In this document: positions 7,185-14,100 of the stretch, piece by piece | How the letters are laid out: every line of letters begins with the position of its first letter | How positions within the stretch are numbered: the stretch's first letter is position 1 | Source of the DNA: Candidatus Peregrinibacteria bacterium | GTDB lineage: Bacteria; Patescibacteriota; Gracilibacteria; Peribacterales; Peribacteraceae | DNA length: 14,100 nucleotides | Direction of reading: 5' to 3' | Assembly (NCBI GenBank): GCA_018662075.1 | Contig: JABJGX010000046.1 | Span: 1-14,100, forward strand | Program-made: the position numbers and the translations under genes | Notes under the pieces: generated by a model | The model's database searches: none | What the model was told of the DNA's origin: nothing | What the model saw: only the letters and a program-made list of their open reading frames with translations

Positions 7185-8936
7185 ATGCTTCGAACTCACA
7201 ACTGTGGCGAGCTAAACCCTACTCAGAGCGACTCTGAAGTAGTGCTTTGCGGATGGGTACACCGTCGTCGAGACCACGGAGGCCTTATTTTTATCGATCT
7301 TCGAGACCGATATGGCTTTACGCAAGTGGTCATCAACCCAGAAGATGCCGACATCTTTAAGCAAGCAGAAGCAGTACGTCCAGAATGGGTATTAAAAGTA
7401 ACAGGAACAGTACGGAAAAGACTGGAGGGTGCAGAGCGTGAAGAGAATCCTACTGGTGGAATCGAAGTTGTGGTTAGTAACCTAGAAGTTTTAAACCAGG
7501 CAAAGACTCCTCCGTTTGAAATCGACCAAGATAAAGATGTTGGCGAAGAAGTACGCCTCGAATACCGGTTTTTAGACCTTCGAAGAACGCGCATGCAAAA
7601 GAATATGAAGATGCGTCATGACATTACAGGAGTTATTCGTAACTATTTTAGGGACAACGAATTCCTCGAAATCGAAACACCTATTATGATCAAAGGAACG
7701 CCTGAAGGATCACGAGAATACCTAGTCCCTTCAAGGCTTTACCACGGAGACTTCTATGTTCTTCCACAGAGTCCACAGCAACTAAAGCAGCTGCTTATGG
7801 TGTCTGGTGTCGACAAGTACTTCCAGATTGCTAGATGCTTTAGGGATGAAGACCAGCGTGGAGACCGTCAGCCAGAGTTCACACAGTTCGAAATAGAAAT
7901 GAGCTTCTGCGACCAAGACGACGTCATGAGTGCTATGGAAGGATGCTTTAAAGAATTAACAAAAGCTATCCGCCCAGATAAAAAGTTCCCAGACACATTC
8001 CCACGCATGACCTACCAAGAGGCAATGAATAGGTACGGGTCTGATAAGCCAGACATTCGTTTCGGACTAGAGTTTGCAGATGTATCAGACATTGCTGGAA
8101 ACTGTGGCTTCGGCGTATTTGAAAGTATCGTCAAAGGAGGTGGAACAGTACGCGCAATGAACGTACCGGGAGGAGGGTCATTCAGCCGTAAAGACATCGA
8201 CGACCTAACAGACCTTGCTCAGCGTCACGGTGCAAAAGGACTTGCATGGGTACGCGTTGGTGAAGAGGCTGGACCGGTTGTCAAAAACTCAACACCAGAA
8301 TTCCTAGAGGCTTTAAACAAAATAACCGGTGCTGCCGATGGAGACATTATCTTCTTCGCAGCAGGAAGCTTCCCACACGCACTCGAACCACTGGGTGAAG
8401 TACGAAAAGACTGTGCCGCTCGGCTAGATATTATCGACAAAACGAAGTGGGCATACTTGTGGATTACAGACTTCCCAATGTTCGAAAAAAACGCAGATGG
8501 AGCAGTAGGAGCAGTGCACCACCCATTCACTCGTCCTCATGCAGACGATGAGGGATTGGTTGATACAGATCCATTCGCAGCACGTGCCATTGGATACGAC
8601 CTTATTCTCGATGGAAACGAAGTGGGCGGAGGGTCTATGCGAATCCACGAGCGTGATCTCCAAAAGAAGATCTTTAGCATTCTCGGTATCTCAGAAGAGG
8701 ATGCAGAACGAAGGTTTGGCCACATGCTCCGTGCATTCGAATATGGCGCACCACCACATGGTGGAATTGCCATGGGTCTCGACCGCGTATGTATGCTCTT
8801 TGCAGACGAGCCAAATATCCGTGAAGTTATGGCATTCCCGAAGGACCAGAAGGCAAAAGACCTGATGCTAGGAGCTCCATCCCCAATGCCAGAGGCACAG
8901 CTTACAGAGCTTGGTATCAAGATCTTGGAAGATTAG
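7185..8936 (+). CDS. aspS: Aspartyl-tRNA synthetase, bacterial type, probably non-discriminating (AspRS / Asx)
   Basis: Class II synthetase that attaches aspartate to tRNA; 583 residues, normal for the bacterial type. An N-terminal OB anticodon-binding domain (LCGWVHRRRDHGG at 21-33) is followed by the catalytic domain with motif 1 (FLEIETPIM, 160-168), the flipping loop LPQSPQQ, motif 2 (CFRDED, 218-223), an inserted GAD domain (roughly 300-420), and motif 3 (GLDR, 531-534). His31 and Gly82 match the residues that in Pseudomonas aeruginosa AspRS are reported to permit recognition of tRNA-Asn; discriminating enzymes such as that of E. coli have Leu and Lys there. The enzyme is thus likely to make both Asp-tRNA-Asp and Asp-tRNA-Asn, the latter then amidated by GatCAB. 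A gatCAB set is not in the window. There is no Shine-Dalgarno; a -10 box lies nine bases upstream. Confidence 0.98.
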   Translation: MLRTHNCGELNPTQSDSEVVLCGWVHRRRDHGGLIFIDLRDRYGFTQVVINPEDADIFKQAEAVRPEWVLKVTGTVRKRLEGAEREENPTGGIEVVVSNLEVLNQAKTPPFEIDQDKDVGEEVRLEYRFLDLRRTRMQKNMKMRHDITGVIRNYFRDNEFLEIETPIMIKGTPEGSREYLVPSRLYHGDFYVLPQSPQQLKQLLMVSGVDKYFQIARCFRDEDQRGDRQPEFTQFEIEMSFCDQDDVMSAMEGCFKELTKAIRPDKKFPDTFPRMTYQEAMNRYGSDKPDIRFGLEFADVSDIAGNCGFGVFESIVKGGGTVRAMNVPGGGSFSRKDIDDLTDLAQRHGAKGLAWVRVGEEAGPVVKNSTPEFLEALNKITGAADGDIIFFAAGSFPHALEPLGEVRKDCAARLDIIDKTKWAYLWITDFPMFEKNADGAVGAVHHPFTRPHADDEGLVDTDPFAARAIGYDLILDGNEVGGGSMRIHERDLQKKIFSILGISEEDAERRFGHMLRAFEYGAPPHGGIAMGLDRVCMLFADEPNIREVMAFPKDQKAKDLMLGAPSPMPEAQLTELGIKILED

Positions 8937-8961
8937 CCGCCACAAAGCATGTCCCTTCAGT

Positions 8962-8980
8962 TAGCCCAAAAGGCTGTTTT
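8962..8980 (+). terminator. Weak candidate terminator after aspS
   Basis: TAGCC and GGCTG (one T-G pair) close a short stem around CAAAA, followed by TTTT. The stem is only five pairs, so termination would be inefficient. It lies between the aspS stop and the promoter of the next gene, which is where a terminator is expected. Confidence 0.35.
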
Positions 8981-8981
8981 C

Positions 8982-8990
8982 TGCTATAAT
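8982..8990 (+). promoter_or_regulatory. Consensus extended -10 promoter (TGCTATAAT)
   Basis: A perfect TATAAT at 8985-8990 with an upstream TG ends eight bases before the ATG at 8999. No -35 of quality is seen. The expected transcription start falls at about 8996-8999, so the message is essentially leaderless. Confidence 0.75.
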
Positions 8991-8998
8991 AGTATGAA

Positions 8999-10003
8999 AT
9001 GGGTACATCAAAAAAAGAACCGGCAGATCGCAAAAAAGAAGGTTTAAAATTCGAAGAAAAGAACCGCGAACATCGAGCTGAACTTAAGGGGAAGCAGGAG
9101 AAAAAACGTGCTGTTCGAAAAGCAATAACCGGTAAGCAGGCTGCCTGGGCACAGAAGGGAATAGAAGAGGAAAAACAGCAAGAGATAAAGAGTAAAAAAG
9201 AGGTGGTCGAATTTAAGAAGCGAAAAAAGAAAACAGAGGAAGAAATTAAGATATTCCAAGCAAAGAAAAAGGCAGAGGAAGATCGTCTAGAGGTACGCCG
9301 AAAAGAGCGAGAAGACGAACGAAAAGGACAACTGGAATACCTAAAGGAAATGAGTAACCGTAACCGTTGGCAGATAAACAAAGATAAAAAGATCCAAGAG
9401 GCAGAGTCAAAAAAGCTCTCCAAGAAAACAGAAGCCGACCGCAAGGTGCAGCAGACAAAGCTTCAAAGCGATGTTGTACAAAGGCAGAAAATGCGCACTG
9501 CACAGAAAGATGGACTCAAGAAAAGAGGAGAGGCAAACATCAAAGAGGAACAAACGATTGTAGATATACGAAATACTGCACGTAGTGATCAAGCCAGATT
9601 AAAAGCGCAGGAACAAACAAGTACTCTACAACTAGAAACACGCCTTGATAGAGATAGGGCAATCGCAAATAGCTACACGAATCCTGCTCAAAAGCAGATG
9701 GAGATTCGTAAAGTGGACATGGTTGAAAAGCGAGAGCGTAGCCGGGTTGTCAGTAAGTACAAGAAGCTTGCAGAAGGTATCGAAGTAAAGGCAAACCAAG
9801 ATATCCAACGTGTTAAAAGAGAGGCGAAAAAGACCCGTGATAAGGCCACAAGCGACGAGCGCAAGGGTAAGGCAGCTGCACAGCGTGAACGAAATCAAAC
9901 ACGCCTACAGGCCAATAAAGACTCTCTGCAGAAGAAACAGACGGCGGATAAGCTCGAAGAGACAGAAATCATCGAAGCACGGAAGTTCGATGTAACAGAA
10001 TAA
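8999..10003 (+). CDS. Unknown 334-residue, highly charged, all-helical protein
   Basis: No family is recognised. Nearly the whole protein is Lys, Glu, Arg, Gln, Ala and Asp with very few hydrophobic or aromatic residues (two Trp, no Cys, one His). Dense Lys/Arg-Glu alternation (for example EEEKQQEIKSKKE and KRKKKTEEEIK within residues 56-85) predicts one long helix, either a single alpha-helix or a weak coiled coil. Pro and Gly are almost absent after the first 20 residues except in NPAQK near 226, which may be a break. There is no signal peptide or membrane segment, so it should be cytoplasmic. The start is ATG 8999; an overlapping ATG at 8994 opens only a very short frame. A strong extended -10 directly upstream supports independent expression. 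The excess of lysine could suit nucleic-acid or ribosome contact, or a spacer role, but that is speculation. Confidence 0.85.
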   Translation: MGTSKKEPADRKKEGLKFEEKNREHRAELKGKQEKKRAVRKAITGKQAAWAQKGIEEEKQQEIKSKKEVVEFKKRKKKTEEEIKIFQAKKKAEEDRLEVRRKEREDERKGQLEYLKEMSNRNRWQINKDKKIQEAESKKLSKKTEADRKVQQTKLQSDVVQRQKMRTAQKDGLKKRGEANIKEEQTIVDIRNTARSDQARLKAQEQTSTLQLETRLDRDRAIANSYTNPAQKQMEIRKVDMVEKRERSRVVSKYKKLAEGIEVKANQDIQRVKREAKKTRDKATSDERKGKAAAQRERNQTRLQANKDSLQKKQTADKLEETEIIEARKFDVTE

Positions 10004-10026
10004 AGCCGGAAAAGAGCCCATTTCGC

Positions 10027-10055
10027 TTGTGAAATAGGAGAAACCTTAGTTAACT
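10027..10055 (+). promoter_or_regulatory. Weak candidate promoter for tRNA-Leu
   Basis: TTGTGA (10027-10032) and TTAACT (10050-10055) are 17 bases apart and would start transcription just before the tRNA. An alternative -10, TATACG at 10055-10060, is too close to the mature 5' end. The tRNA may instead be read through from the upstream gene, 61 bases away. Confidence 0.25.
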
Positions 10056-10064
10056 ATACGCCGT

Positions 10065-10152
10065 GCCGGGATGGCGGAATTGGTAGACGCGCTGGTCTTA
10101 GGAACCAGTGGGGCAACCCCCCGTGGAGGTTCGAGTCCTCTTCCCGGCACCA
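10065..10152 (+). tRNA. tRNA-Leu (anticodon UAG)
   Basis: An 88-base class II tRNA with encoded CCA. The acceptor stem pairs GCCGGGA (10065-10071) with TCCCGGC (10142-10148), followed by A and CCA (10150-10152). The D-arm region contains GGTAGACGC. The anticodon stem CTGGT/ACCAG (10092-10096, 10104-10108) encloses the loop CTTAGGA with anticodon TAG (10099-10101), reading CUN leucine codons. A long variable arm (GGGG/CCCC) is typical of tRNA-Leu. The T arm has GGAGG/CCTCT around TTCGAGT. All expected conserved bases are present. Confidence 0.98.
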
Positions 10153-10164
10153 GATAGATACTTA

Positions 10165-10194
10165 AAAACCCGAAGGAAATTTCCTTCGGGTTTT
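10165..10194. terminator. Perfect palindromic bidirectional terminator
   Basis: A 30-base perfect palindrome: AAAACCCGAAGGAAA followed by its exact reverse complement. The GC-rich part CCCGAAGG/CCTTCGGG forms the stem and the flanking A/T runs give a U-tract on either strand. It lies 12 bases after the tRNA-Leu on + and 10 bases after the stop of the convergent 620-residue gene on -, so one element can end both transcripts. Confidence 0.9.
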
Positions 10195-10204
10195 GAATAC
10201 CTAA

Positions 10205-12067
10205 CTAAACAAGTTCAGCTGGTCCCACATCATTACGATTCTCTATGCTGCCACTTTCAAGCTTAGACCTGTAATCATCCTTCTTCTTCTCAAGTCGATC
10301 CTGTAATGACTTCGTGCCATCTGCACCACTTCGGTCTGGATTCTGTTCCGTATTTTTAAGGTACGCAAGTTCTGCATCGACAGCATCGATAACGAGCTGT
10401 GCATTCTTACGACTTGGGTCTTTTGTATATGCCTCTTCTTTTGTTCGACGATATTCCTCAACACGCTTTCGTGCGTACTGTTCAGAATTATCTTTGATGT
10501 CATCTGGGTTTGCCTTTGTAGCCGGCAGGTCTTTTGAAAGTGCTTTCACCTTCTCTGCATAGTTCGTTTTCTTTTCCTTCAAACGATCAACAAGTGATAC
10601 CGTTTTACCGTCGATATTTCTATCTGGCGATGCATCATTTGCTTCCAAGAAATCAATTTCTGCATTAAGGGCATCCACTACGCTACGTGCAGAATCTCTT
10701 TTTTCAATGCCTTCACCCTCTACTTTTCCGTACCCCTCTTCAACGTCCTGTCTATTGGCCTCAAGAACCTTTCGGATCTTCGTGGTCTGAGCTTCGCTCA
10801 TTGCATCAGGAGCTTCTTCTGTAGACTCCGTAGACTCTTCTACAGACTCGTCTGCAGATTCCTGTGACTCCTCAGGTTCTTCTTCCTGCTTCTCCATACC
10901 AGAGGCAAGTGCCTTAAAGGTTTTATCCAAAGCTTCATTTCCTCCTTCATCAAAAATATTAGGTGGAACATTATTAAACGTAATACTATTACCACTCACT
11001 GAGACATCCAAGCCCGCTGCCTTCATGCCTTCAATAACCCCTTCTGGAACATCACTATTTAATGTGATAACAATATCATCACCTCCTTCGAGTTTTATAG
11101 AAGAAGCGATGCGGTCGCCATCCTCAATATCGGGATTTGCACCAACTGCCTTATCCCATGCAGAATCAATAAATTCATTACGACGCTCCTGCTCCTTAAG
11201 TAGTTCGCCCTTACTCTCTACCTTACCTTCTACCTTTTTAAGTTGGACATTCAGATCTTGTACTTTTTTAATAGCTGCATCGCGCGCTTCTGGCGCTGTG
11301 TCCTTACCTGTTAGCACTGCCGAAAGTGCCTTACCTGCATCGCCTATCTTCTTTTCAAAGTCTACTTCCTGAGATTCAACATCACCGATCTTATCTGCTT
11401 CCTCTTTAGGGTTTTGAACCTTACTTATAGGAGTCTCCTTAGACTCTGCAGATGATTTTGTACCCTCTTTACTATCCTTTGCCTTATCACCGCCCTCTTC
11501 AGGCTTATCCTTATTCGCTGCACCTGGCTTATCAAGCTTCTTCTTGTCGTCGATACCAAACGCTTCTTTAAATGTTTTTATAAATTCCCCAATAGCAACA
11601 AGCCCTTCTGCAAGTGCCGCTGCATTCTCCTTGCTCATCTTCATTCCCTCAAGAGACTTGGCGAGCTTGGCAGTATTTGGATTAACCTTCTCCTGTGAAT
11701 CCTCAACACCTTCTCCAGGTGCGTTAGGTCCTTTATCTTCCTGATCATCATTACCCTCCCCTGCTGCAAGCTCATCTTCTAGACTCTTAATTTTTTCGTT
11801 ATCCACCTTCACTGAAGCTCTTAACTTCGCAATTTTTGCCTTCATTTTACCCACTTTTCCCTCTGCTTTATTCTGTGCTGTGTCTGCTTTATTTACAGAC
11901 TCATCTGCCTTTCCTTTAACCAAGTCTGGCTTTAGAGGAGCCTCTGGCTGAGCCTCTACATCAGGCTTACTTGCTTCTACTGTCTCTTGAGGCTCAGGAT
12001 TCTCTGCTCCTACAAAACCAAGAAGTCGGTTTTCTTTTGAACTAAAATGGAAGTGTGGAAATAACAT
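10205..12067 (-). CDS. Unknown 620-residue cysteine-free acidic protein with a C-terminal tandem repeat
   Basis: I recognise no family. The layout is: a short N-terminus without a clear signal peptide (MLFPHFHFSSKENRLL); long Lys/Glu/Asp/Ala-rich low-complexity and coiled-coil segments (about 25-300); a more ordered region near 316-390 with alternating strand-like and helix-like stretches (DDIVITLNSDVP, GLDVSVSGNSITFNNV); a very acidic Glu/Ser/Thr linker (391-425); and two related units at about 432-510 and 528-605. Over 51 aligned positions without gaps (from 459 and 555) I count 20 identities, with shared PDR, SL-x-DRL and KK--Y. There is no Cys and one Trp. It lies 11 bases after the 116-residue gene, so it is probably an operon partner, although TATAAC ten bases before the ATG could be a separate -10. 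There is no Shine-Dalgarno. It is predicted soluble and elongated; a structural or scaffolding role is only a guess. Confidence 0.85.
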   Translation of the reverse strand: MLFPHFHFSSKENRLLGFVGAENPEPQETVEASKPDVEAQPEAPLKPDLVKGKADESVNKADTAQNKAEGKVGKMKAKIAKLRASVKVDNEKIKSLEDELAAGEGNDDQEDKGPNAPGEGVEDSQEKVNPNTAKLAKSLEGMKMSKENAAALAEGLVAIGEFIKTFKEAFGIDDKKKLDKPGAANKDKPEEGGDKAKDSKEGTKSSAESKETPISKVQNPKEEADKIGDVESQEVDFEKKIGDAGKALSAVLTGKDTAPEARDAAIKKVQDLNVQLKKVEGKVESKGELLKEQERRNEFIDSAWDKAVGANPDIEDGDRIASSIKLEGGDDIVITLNSDVPEGVIEGMKAAGLDVSVSGNSITFNNVPPNIFDEGGNEALDKTFKALASGMEKQEEEPEESQESADESVEESTESTEEAPDAMSEAQTTKIRKVLEANRQDVEEGYGKVEGEGIEKRDSARSVVDALNAEIDFLEANDASPDRNIDGKTVSLVDRLKEKKTNYAEKVKALSKDLPATKANPDDIKDNSEQYARKRVEEYRRTKEEAYTKDPSRKNAQLVIDAVDAELAYLKNTEQNPDRSGADGTKSLQDRLEKKKDDYRSKLESGSIENRNDVGPAELV

Positions 12068-12078
12068 GGGATAAAGGG

Positions 12079-12429
12079 TTATATATTTTGCATAGAAGTT
12101 TCTAACGAATTCAAAGCATCATCATCAGTTGCACGGTCTTGGTTCTCTATATAGGACATTGCGTTATTACCATATGAACGAATTTCTTCAGACTGCTTTT
12201 TTTGATATTCATCAAACTGATTCTGATATTCTGCGAACGCTTCGCTGTAACCAGTCATGCGAATCTTTTGGTCAGCATCACTTTCCCCTTCATACTTAGT
12301 ATCAAGAGTTGGCATGTTTTCAGTCGTAAGGTCCATCTCTATGCCAGACATAATCTGGTTATAAAGCTCTGCTCCACTCATAACTACTGGTGGAACTGGC
12401 ATACCCGATGATTGTGTTGGTGTTGTCAT
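12079..12429 (-). CDS. Unknown small acidic protein (116 residues)
   Basis: No family is recognised. From ATG 12429 the product is 116 residues: a Pro/Thr/Met-rich N-terminus (MTTPTQSSGMPVPP), then mostly helix rich in Glu, Asp, Gln, Tyr and Met (SEAFAEYQNQFDEYQKKQSEE), ending in an acidic DDDALNSLE helix. There is no Cys, no Trp, no signal peptide and no membrane segment. A TTG at 12438 in the same frame would add three residues and would sit 11 bases after the -10 element, the spacing seen at other genes here, so the start is uncertain. It has its own promoter behind the mfd terminator and is followed after 11 bases by the 620-residue gene. The two probably work together, but nothing shows how. 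Confidence 0.75.
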   Translation of the reverse strand: MTTPTQSSGMPVPPVVMSGAELYNQIMSGIEMDLTTENMPTLDTKYEGESDADQKIRMTGYSEAFAEYQNQFDEYQKKQSEEIRSYGNNAMSYIENQDRATDDDALNSLETSMQNI

Positions 12430-12449
12430 ATTTTTCAATGTATCGAACT

Positions 12450-12478
12450 AGTATAGCAAAAAAGGCCATTTTCAGCAA
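12450..12478 (-). promoter_or_regulatory. Promoter for the 116/620-residue gene pair
   Basis: On the minus strand TTGCTG (12478-12473) and extended -10 TGCTATACT (12458-12450, hexamer 12455-12450) are 17 bases apart. The -10 ends 11 bases before the possible TTG start and 20 before the ATG. The -35 overlaps the candidate mfd terminator hairpin. Confidence 0.6.
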
Positions 12479-12481
12479 TGG
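12458..12481 (-). terminator. Candidate terminator after mfd
   Basis: On the minus strand CCATT and AATGG form a five-pair stem with a six-base loop, followed by CC and a run of six T. The stem is short, so efficiency is uncertain. It lies 17 bases past the mfd stop. Confidence 0.45.
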
Positions 12482-12497
12482 AAAGTTTATTCCCCGC

Positions 12498-14100
12498 CTA
12501 TTCCTCTTCCTCCTTAATCTTGCTTTTTGGCTTCTTCTTGCGCTCGAGAGCAACAACATGTTTTGTCAATTCCGCAACCCAATCTACAGATTTTTTCAAT
12601 TTAGGTGTCACCAATTGGTCGTAGAAGATCTTTAATGTCGATCCAGAGATTCGCCACTGAGCACTCACAGAAAGGATCTGCATAATCTCCTGGGCAGTCA
12701 CACTCGAATGCAGTGTCAGAACAATCTCTTGTTTTTGGTTCACTTCTTCCATCTTTATGCGCTGAACTCCACTACGACGACACGCAATTTTTAGTTCTAG
12801 AATTGCGAACAGATTCACCACAGCTTCAGGAAGTGTTCCAAACTCTTCGAGCAAGTCTTGCTTGAACTCATCAAGAATTTTTTCATCCTCACTACCCGCC
12901 AATTTCTGGTACACAGAAATACGTTCTTGTTCGTCTGGCACATAGTAACTCGGGAGCATCGCAGTCACTGGCAACAAAATCTCTACATTGATCTCTTCCT
13001 CTATATCGCCCGTACGGCCTGCTTTCATGTCTTCTACGGCTGCTTTGAGCATTCTTAAATAATGGCTCACACCCACAGTGTGCATGGTTCCCGACTGCGA
13101 AGCGCCAAGGATTTCACCCGCTCCACGGATCTCGAGATCGCGCATAGCAACCTGGAACCCACTACCCAATTCACACGCCTCCACAATGGCACGTAAACGC
13201 TTGCGTGCGTCGTCTTTCAGCTTCGCACCATGATAGAGGAAGTACGCGTACGCCTGCGTCTTAGAACGCCCTACACGACCGCGCAACTGATACAACTGAG
13301 AGAGTCCAAAACACTCCGCTGCATTCACGATAAGCGAGTTGGCATTCGGAAGGTCTATTCCATTTTCAATAATAGTTGAACTCACCAAAACGTTGTATTC
13401 ACCGTTTTTAAAGCCAAGAATACGCTTTTCTAGCTCTTCTGGTTTCAGTTGACCATGCCCAACAATGAACCTCCCCTTCGGGACAAGATCACGTAATTTA
13501 TCTGCAAAAGCATCGATAGTTTCCACACGATTGTGCAAAACATATACCTGTCCACTGCGTTCAAGTTCAAACGAAATCGCCTGCGCCATGAGCGCATCAC
13601 TATACTTTCGCACCTCGGTAATAATCGGCAAACGACCAGGTGGTGGTGTGGTGATAGTAGAAATATCACGAAGTTTATGAAGTCCCAAGTTAAGCGTTCG
13701 CGGAATAGGCGTCGCCGTAAGTGTCAGGATATCTACGTTCGCTCTCATCTCTTTAAACTTCTCTTTTTGCTTCACACCGAAGCGTTGCTCTTCATCGACT
13801 ATTACCAGTCCCAGATTCAAAAACTTAACATCGTCCTGCATAAGTCGATGTGTTCCAATCACAATATCGACGTCTCCTTTACGAAGTTTTTCTAGTGTAG
13901 CTTTCTGCTCTTTCGGTGAACGCAGTCGACTCATTAAATCAATACGAACACTAAAACCCTCCATACGTTTTATAAAGTTTTCGTAGTGCTGAGAGGCAAG
14001 AATGGTAATCGGTACAACTACTGCAACTTGCTTCCCTTCTTGTACAGCTTTGAATGCGGCCCTCATCGCTACTTCCGTTTTTCCAAACCCAACATCTCCA
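12498..14100 (-). CDS. mfd: Transcription-repair coupling factor Mfd, C-terminal part (5' end outside window)
   Basis: Mfd is a cytoplasmic DNA translocase that removes RNA polymerase stalled at lesions and recruits UvrA. The window holds 533 residues, ending at TAG 12498-12500; the frame is open to the window edge, so the N-terminal UvrB-like and RNA-polymerase-interaction domains lie outside. The fragment starts in Walker A (GDVGFGKTE, just before the internal Met at 14066) and continues with the motif II DEEQRFGV (DEEQ at 13796-13785), TATPIPRTL (motif III), then the second RecA lobe with ENGIDLPNANSLIV and QLRGRVGRS (motifs V and VI). It ends with the C-terminal TRCF domain and a short Lys/Glu tail. 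RecG shares the helicase motifs, but the DEEQ box followed by the long C-terminal domain fits Mfd. It is intact over the visible part. Confidence 0.96.
   Translation of the reverse strand, partial: GDVGFGKTEVAMRAAFKAVQEGKQVAVVVPITILASQHYENFIKRMEGFSVRIDLMSRLRSPKEQKATLEKLRKGDVDIVIGTHRLMQDDVKFLNLGLVIVDEEQRFGVKQKEKFKEMRANVDILTLTATPIPRTLNLGLHKLRDISTITTPPPGRLPIITEVRKYSDALMAQAISFELERSGQVYVLHNRVETIDAFADKLRDLVPKGRFIVGHGQLKPEELEKRILGFKNGEYNVLVSSTIIENGIDLPNANSLIVNAAECFGLSQLYQLRGRVGRSKTQAYAYFLYHGAKLKDDARKRLRAIVEACELGSGFQVAMRDLEIRGAGEILGASQSGTMHTVGVSHYLRMLKAAVEDMKAGRTGDIEEEINVEILLPVTAMLPSYYVPDEQERISVYQKLAGSEDEKILDEFKQDLLEEFGTLPEAVVNLFAILELKIACRRSGVQRIKMEEVNQKQEIVLTLHSSVTAQEIMQILSVSAQWRISGSTLKIFYDQLVTPKLKKSVDWVAELTKHVVALERKKKPKSKIKEEEE

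Noticed and set aside
8994..9047. ATG 8994 as the start of the gene after aspS
   Set aside because: It opens a frame of only 17 codons; ATG 8999 opens the long frame.
8917..9444. 175-codon minus-strand frame opposite the lysine-rich gene
   Set aside because: It is a Ser/Phe/Arg-rich antisense product of Lys/Glu codons; the + strand frame is longer and has a consensus promoter.
10020..10035. Inverted repeat ATTTC-GAAAT between the 334-residue gene and tRNA-Leu as a terminator
   Set aside because: The stem is five A/T-rich pairs and is not followed by a T-tract.
463..12500. UGA recoded to glycine (code 25)
   Set aside because: No in-frame TGA is needed in any gene and all family motifs are continuous under the standard code.
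1..14100. CRISPR arrays, insertion sequences, prophage genes or long repeats
   Set aside because: I saw no regular repeats, transposase motifs or phage structural genes on either strand.

Overview
The window reads as a piece of bacterial chromosome, most likely from the Patescibacteria/CPR, possibly near the Peregrinibacteria-Gracilibacteria branch. That placement is inference: it rests on the leaderless-looking gene starts, several large lysine/glutamate-rich proteins without recognisable homologues, and a small pilin-like product. No marker gene here proves it. All eleven stop codons I can assign are TAA or TAG, and no TGA lies in frame in any gene, so the standard code suffices.

Left part (1-2366, + strand): the 3' end of an unknown gene with cysteines; a 556-residue exported protein with a clear signal peptide and 16 cysteines, overlapping it by one base; then a short frame whose sequence looks like the C-terminal part of a type IV pilin-like protein without its N-terminal helix. 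This looks like a cell-surface locus.

Middle part (2385-8936, + strand): a compact informational block of dnaE (replicative polymerase alpha subunit), a tsaC/Sua5-family gene (threonylcarbamoyl-AMP synthesis for tRNA t6A), nrdR (ribonucleotide reductase repressor) and aspS (aspartyl-tRNA synthetase). It links DNA synthesis, dNTP control and translation. The AspRS carries the two residues associated with non-discriminating enzymes, so it probably also charges tRNA-Asn.

Right of that (8999-10194, + strand): a 334-residue protein that is almost entirely charged helix, then tRNA-Leu(UAG) and a perfect palindromic terminator that also serves the convergent genes.

Right part (10205-14100, - strand): mfd (transcription-repair coupling factor, C-terminal two thirds or less, cut by the window edge), then a terminator/promoter junction, then a two-gene unit of an acidic 116-residue protein and a cysteine-free 620-residue protein whose C-terminal part is a tandem duplication. 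I recognise neither.

A recurring theme is expression architecture. None of the eight well-supported starts has a Shine-Dalgarno sequence, and several have a -10 element (three times TGCTAyAmT) about 8-11 bases before the start codon, which predicts leaderless or nearly leaderless mRNAs.
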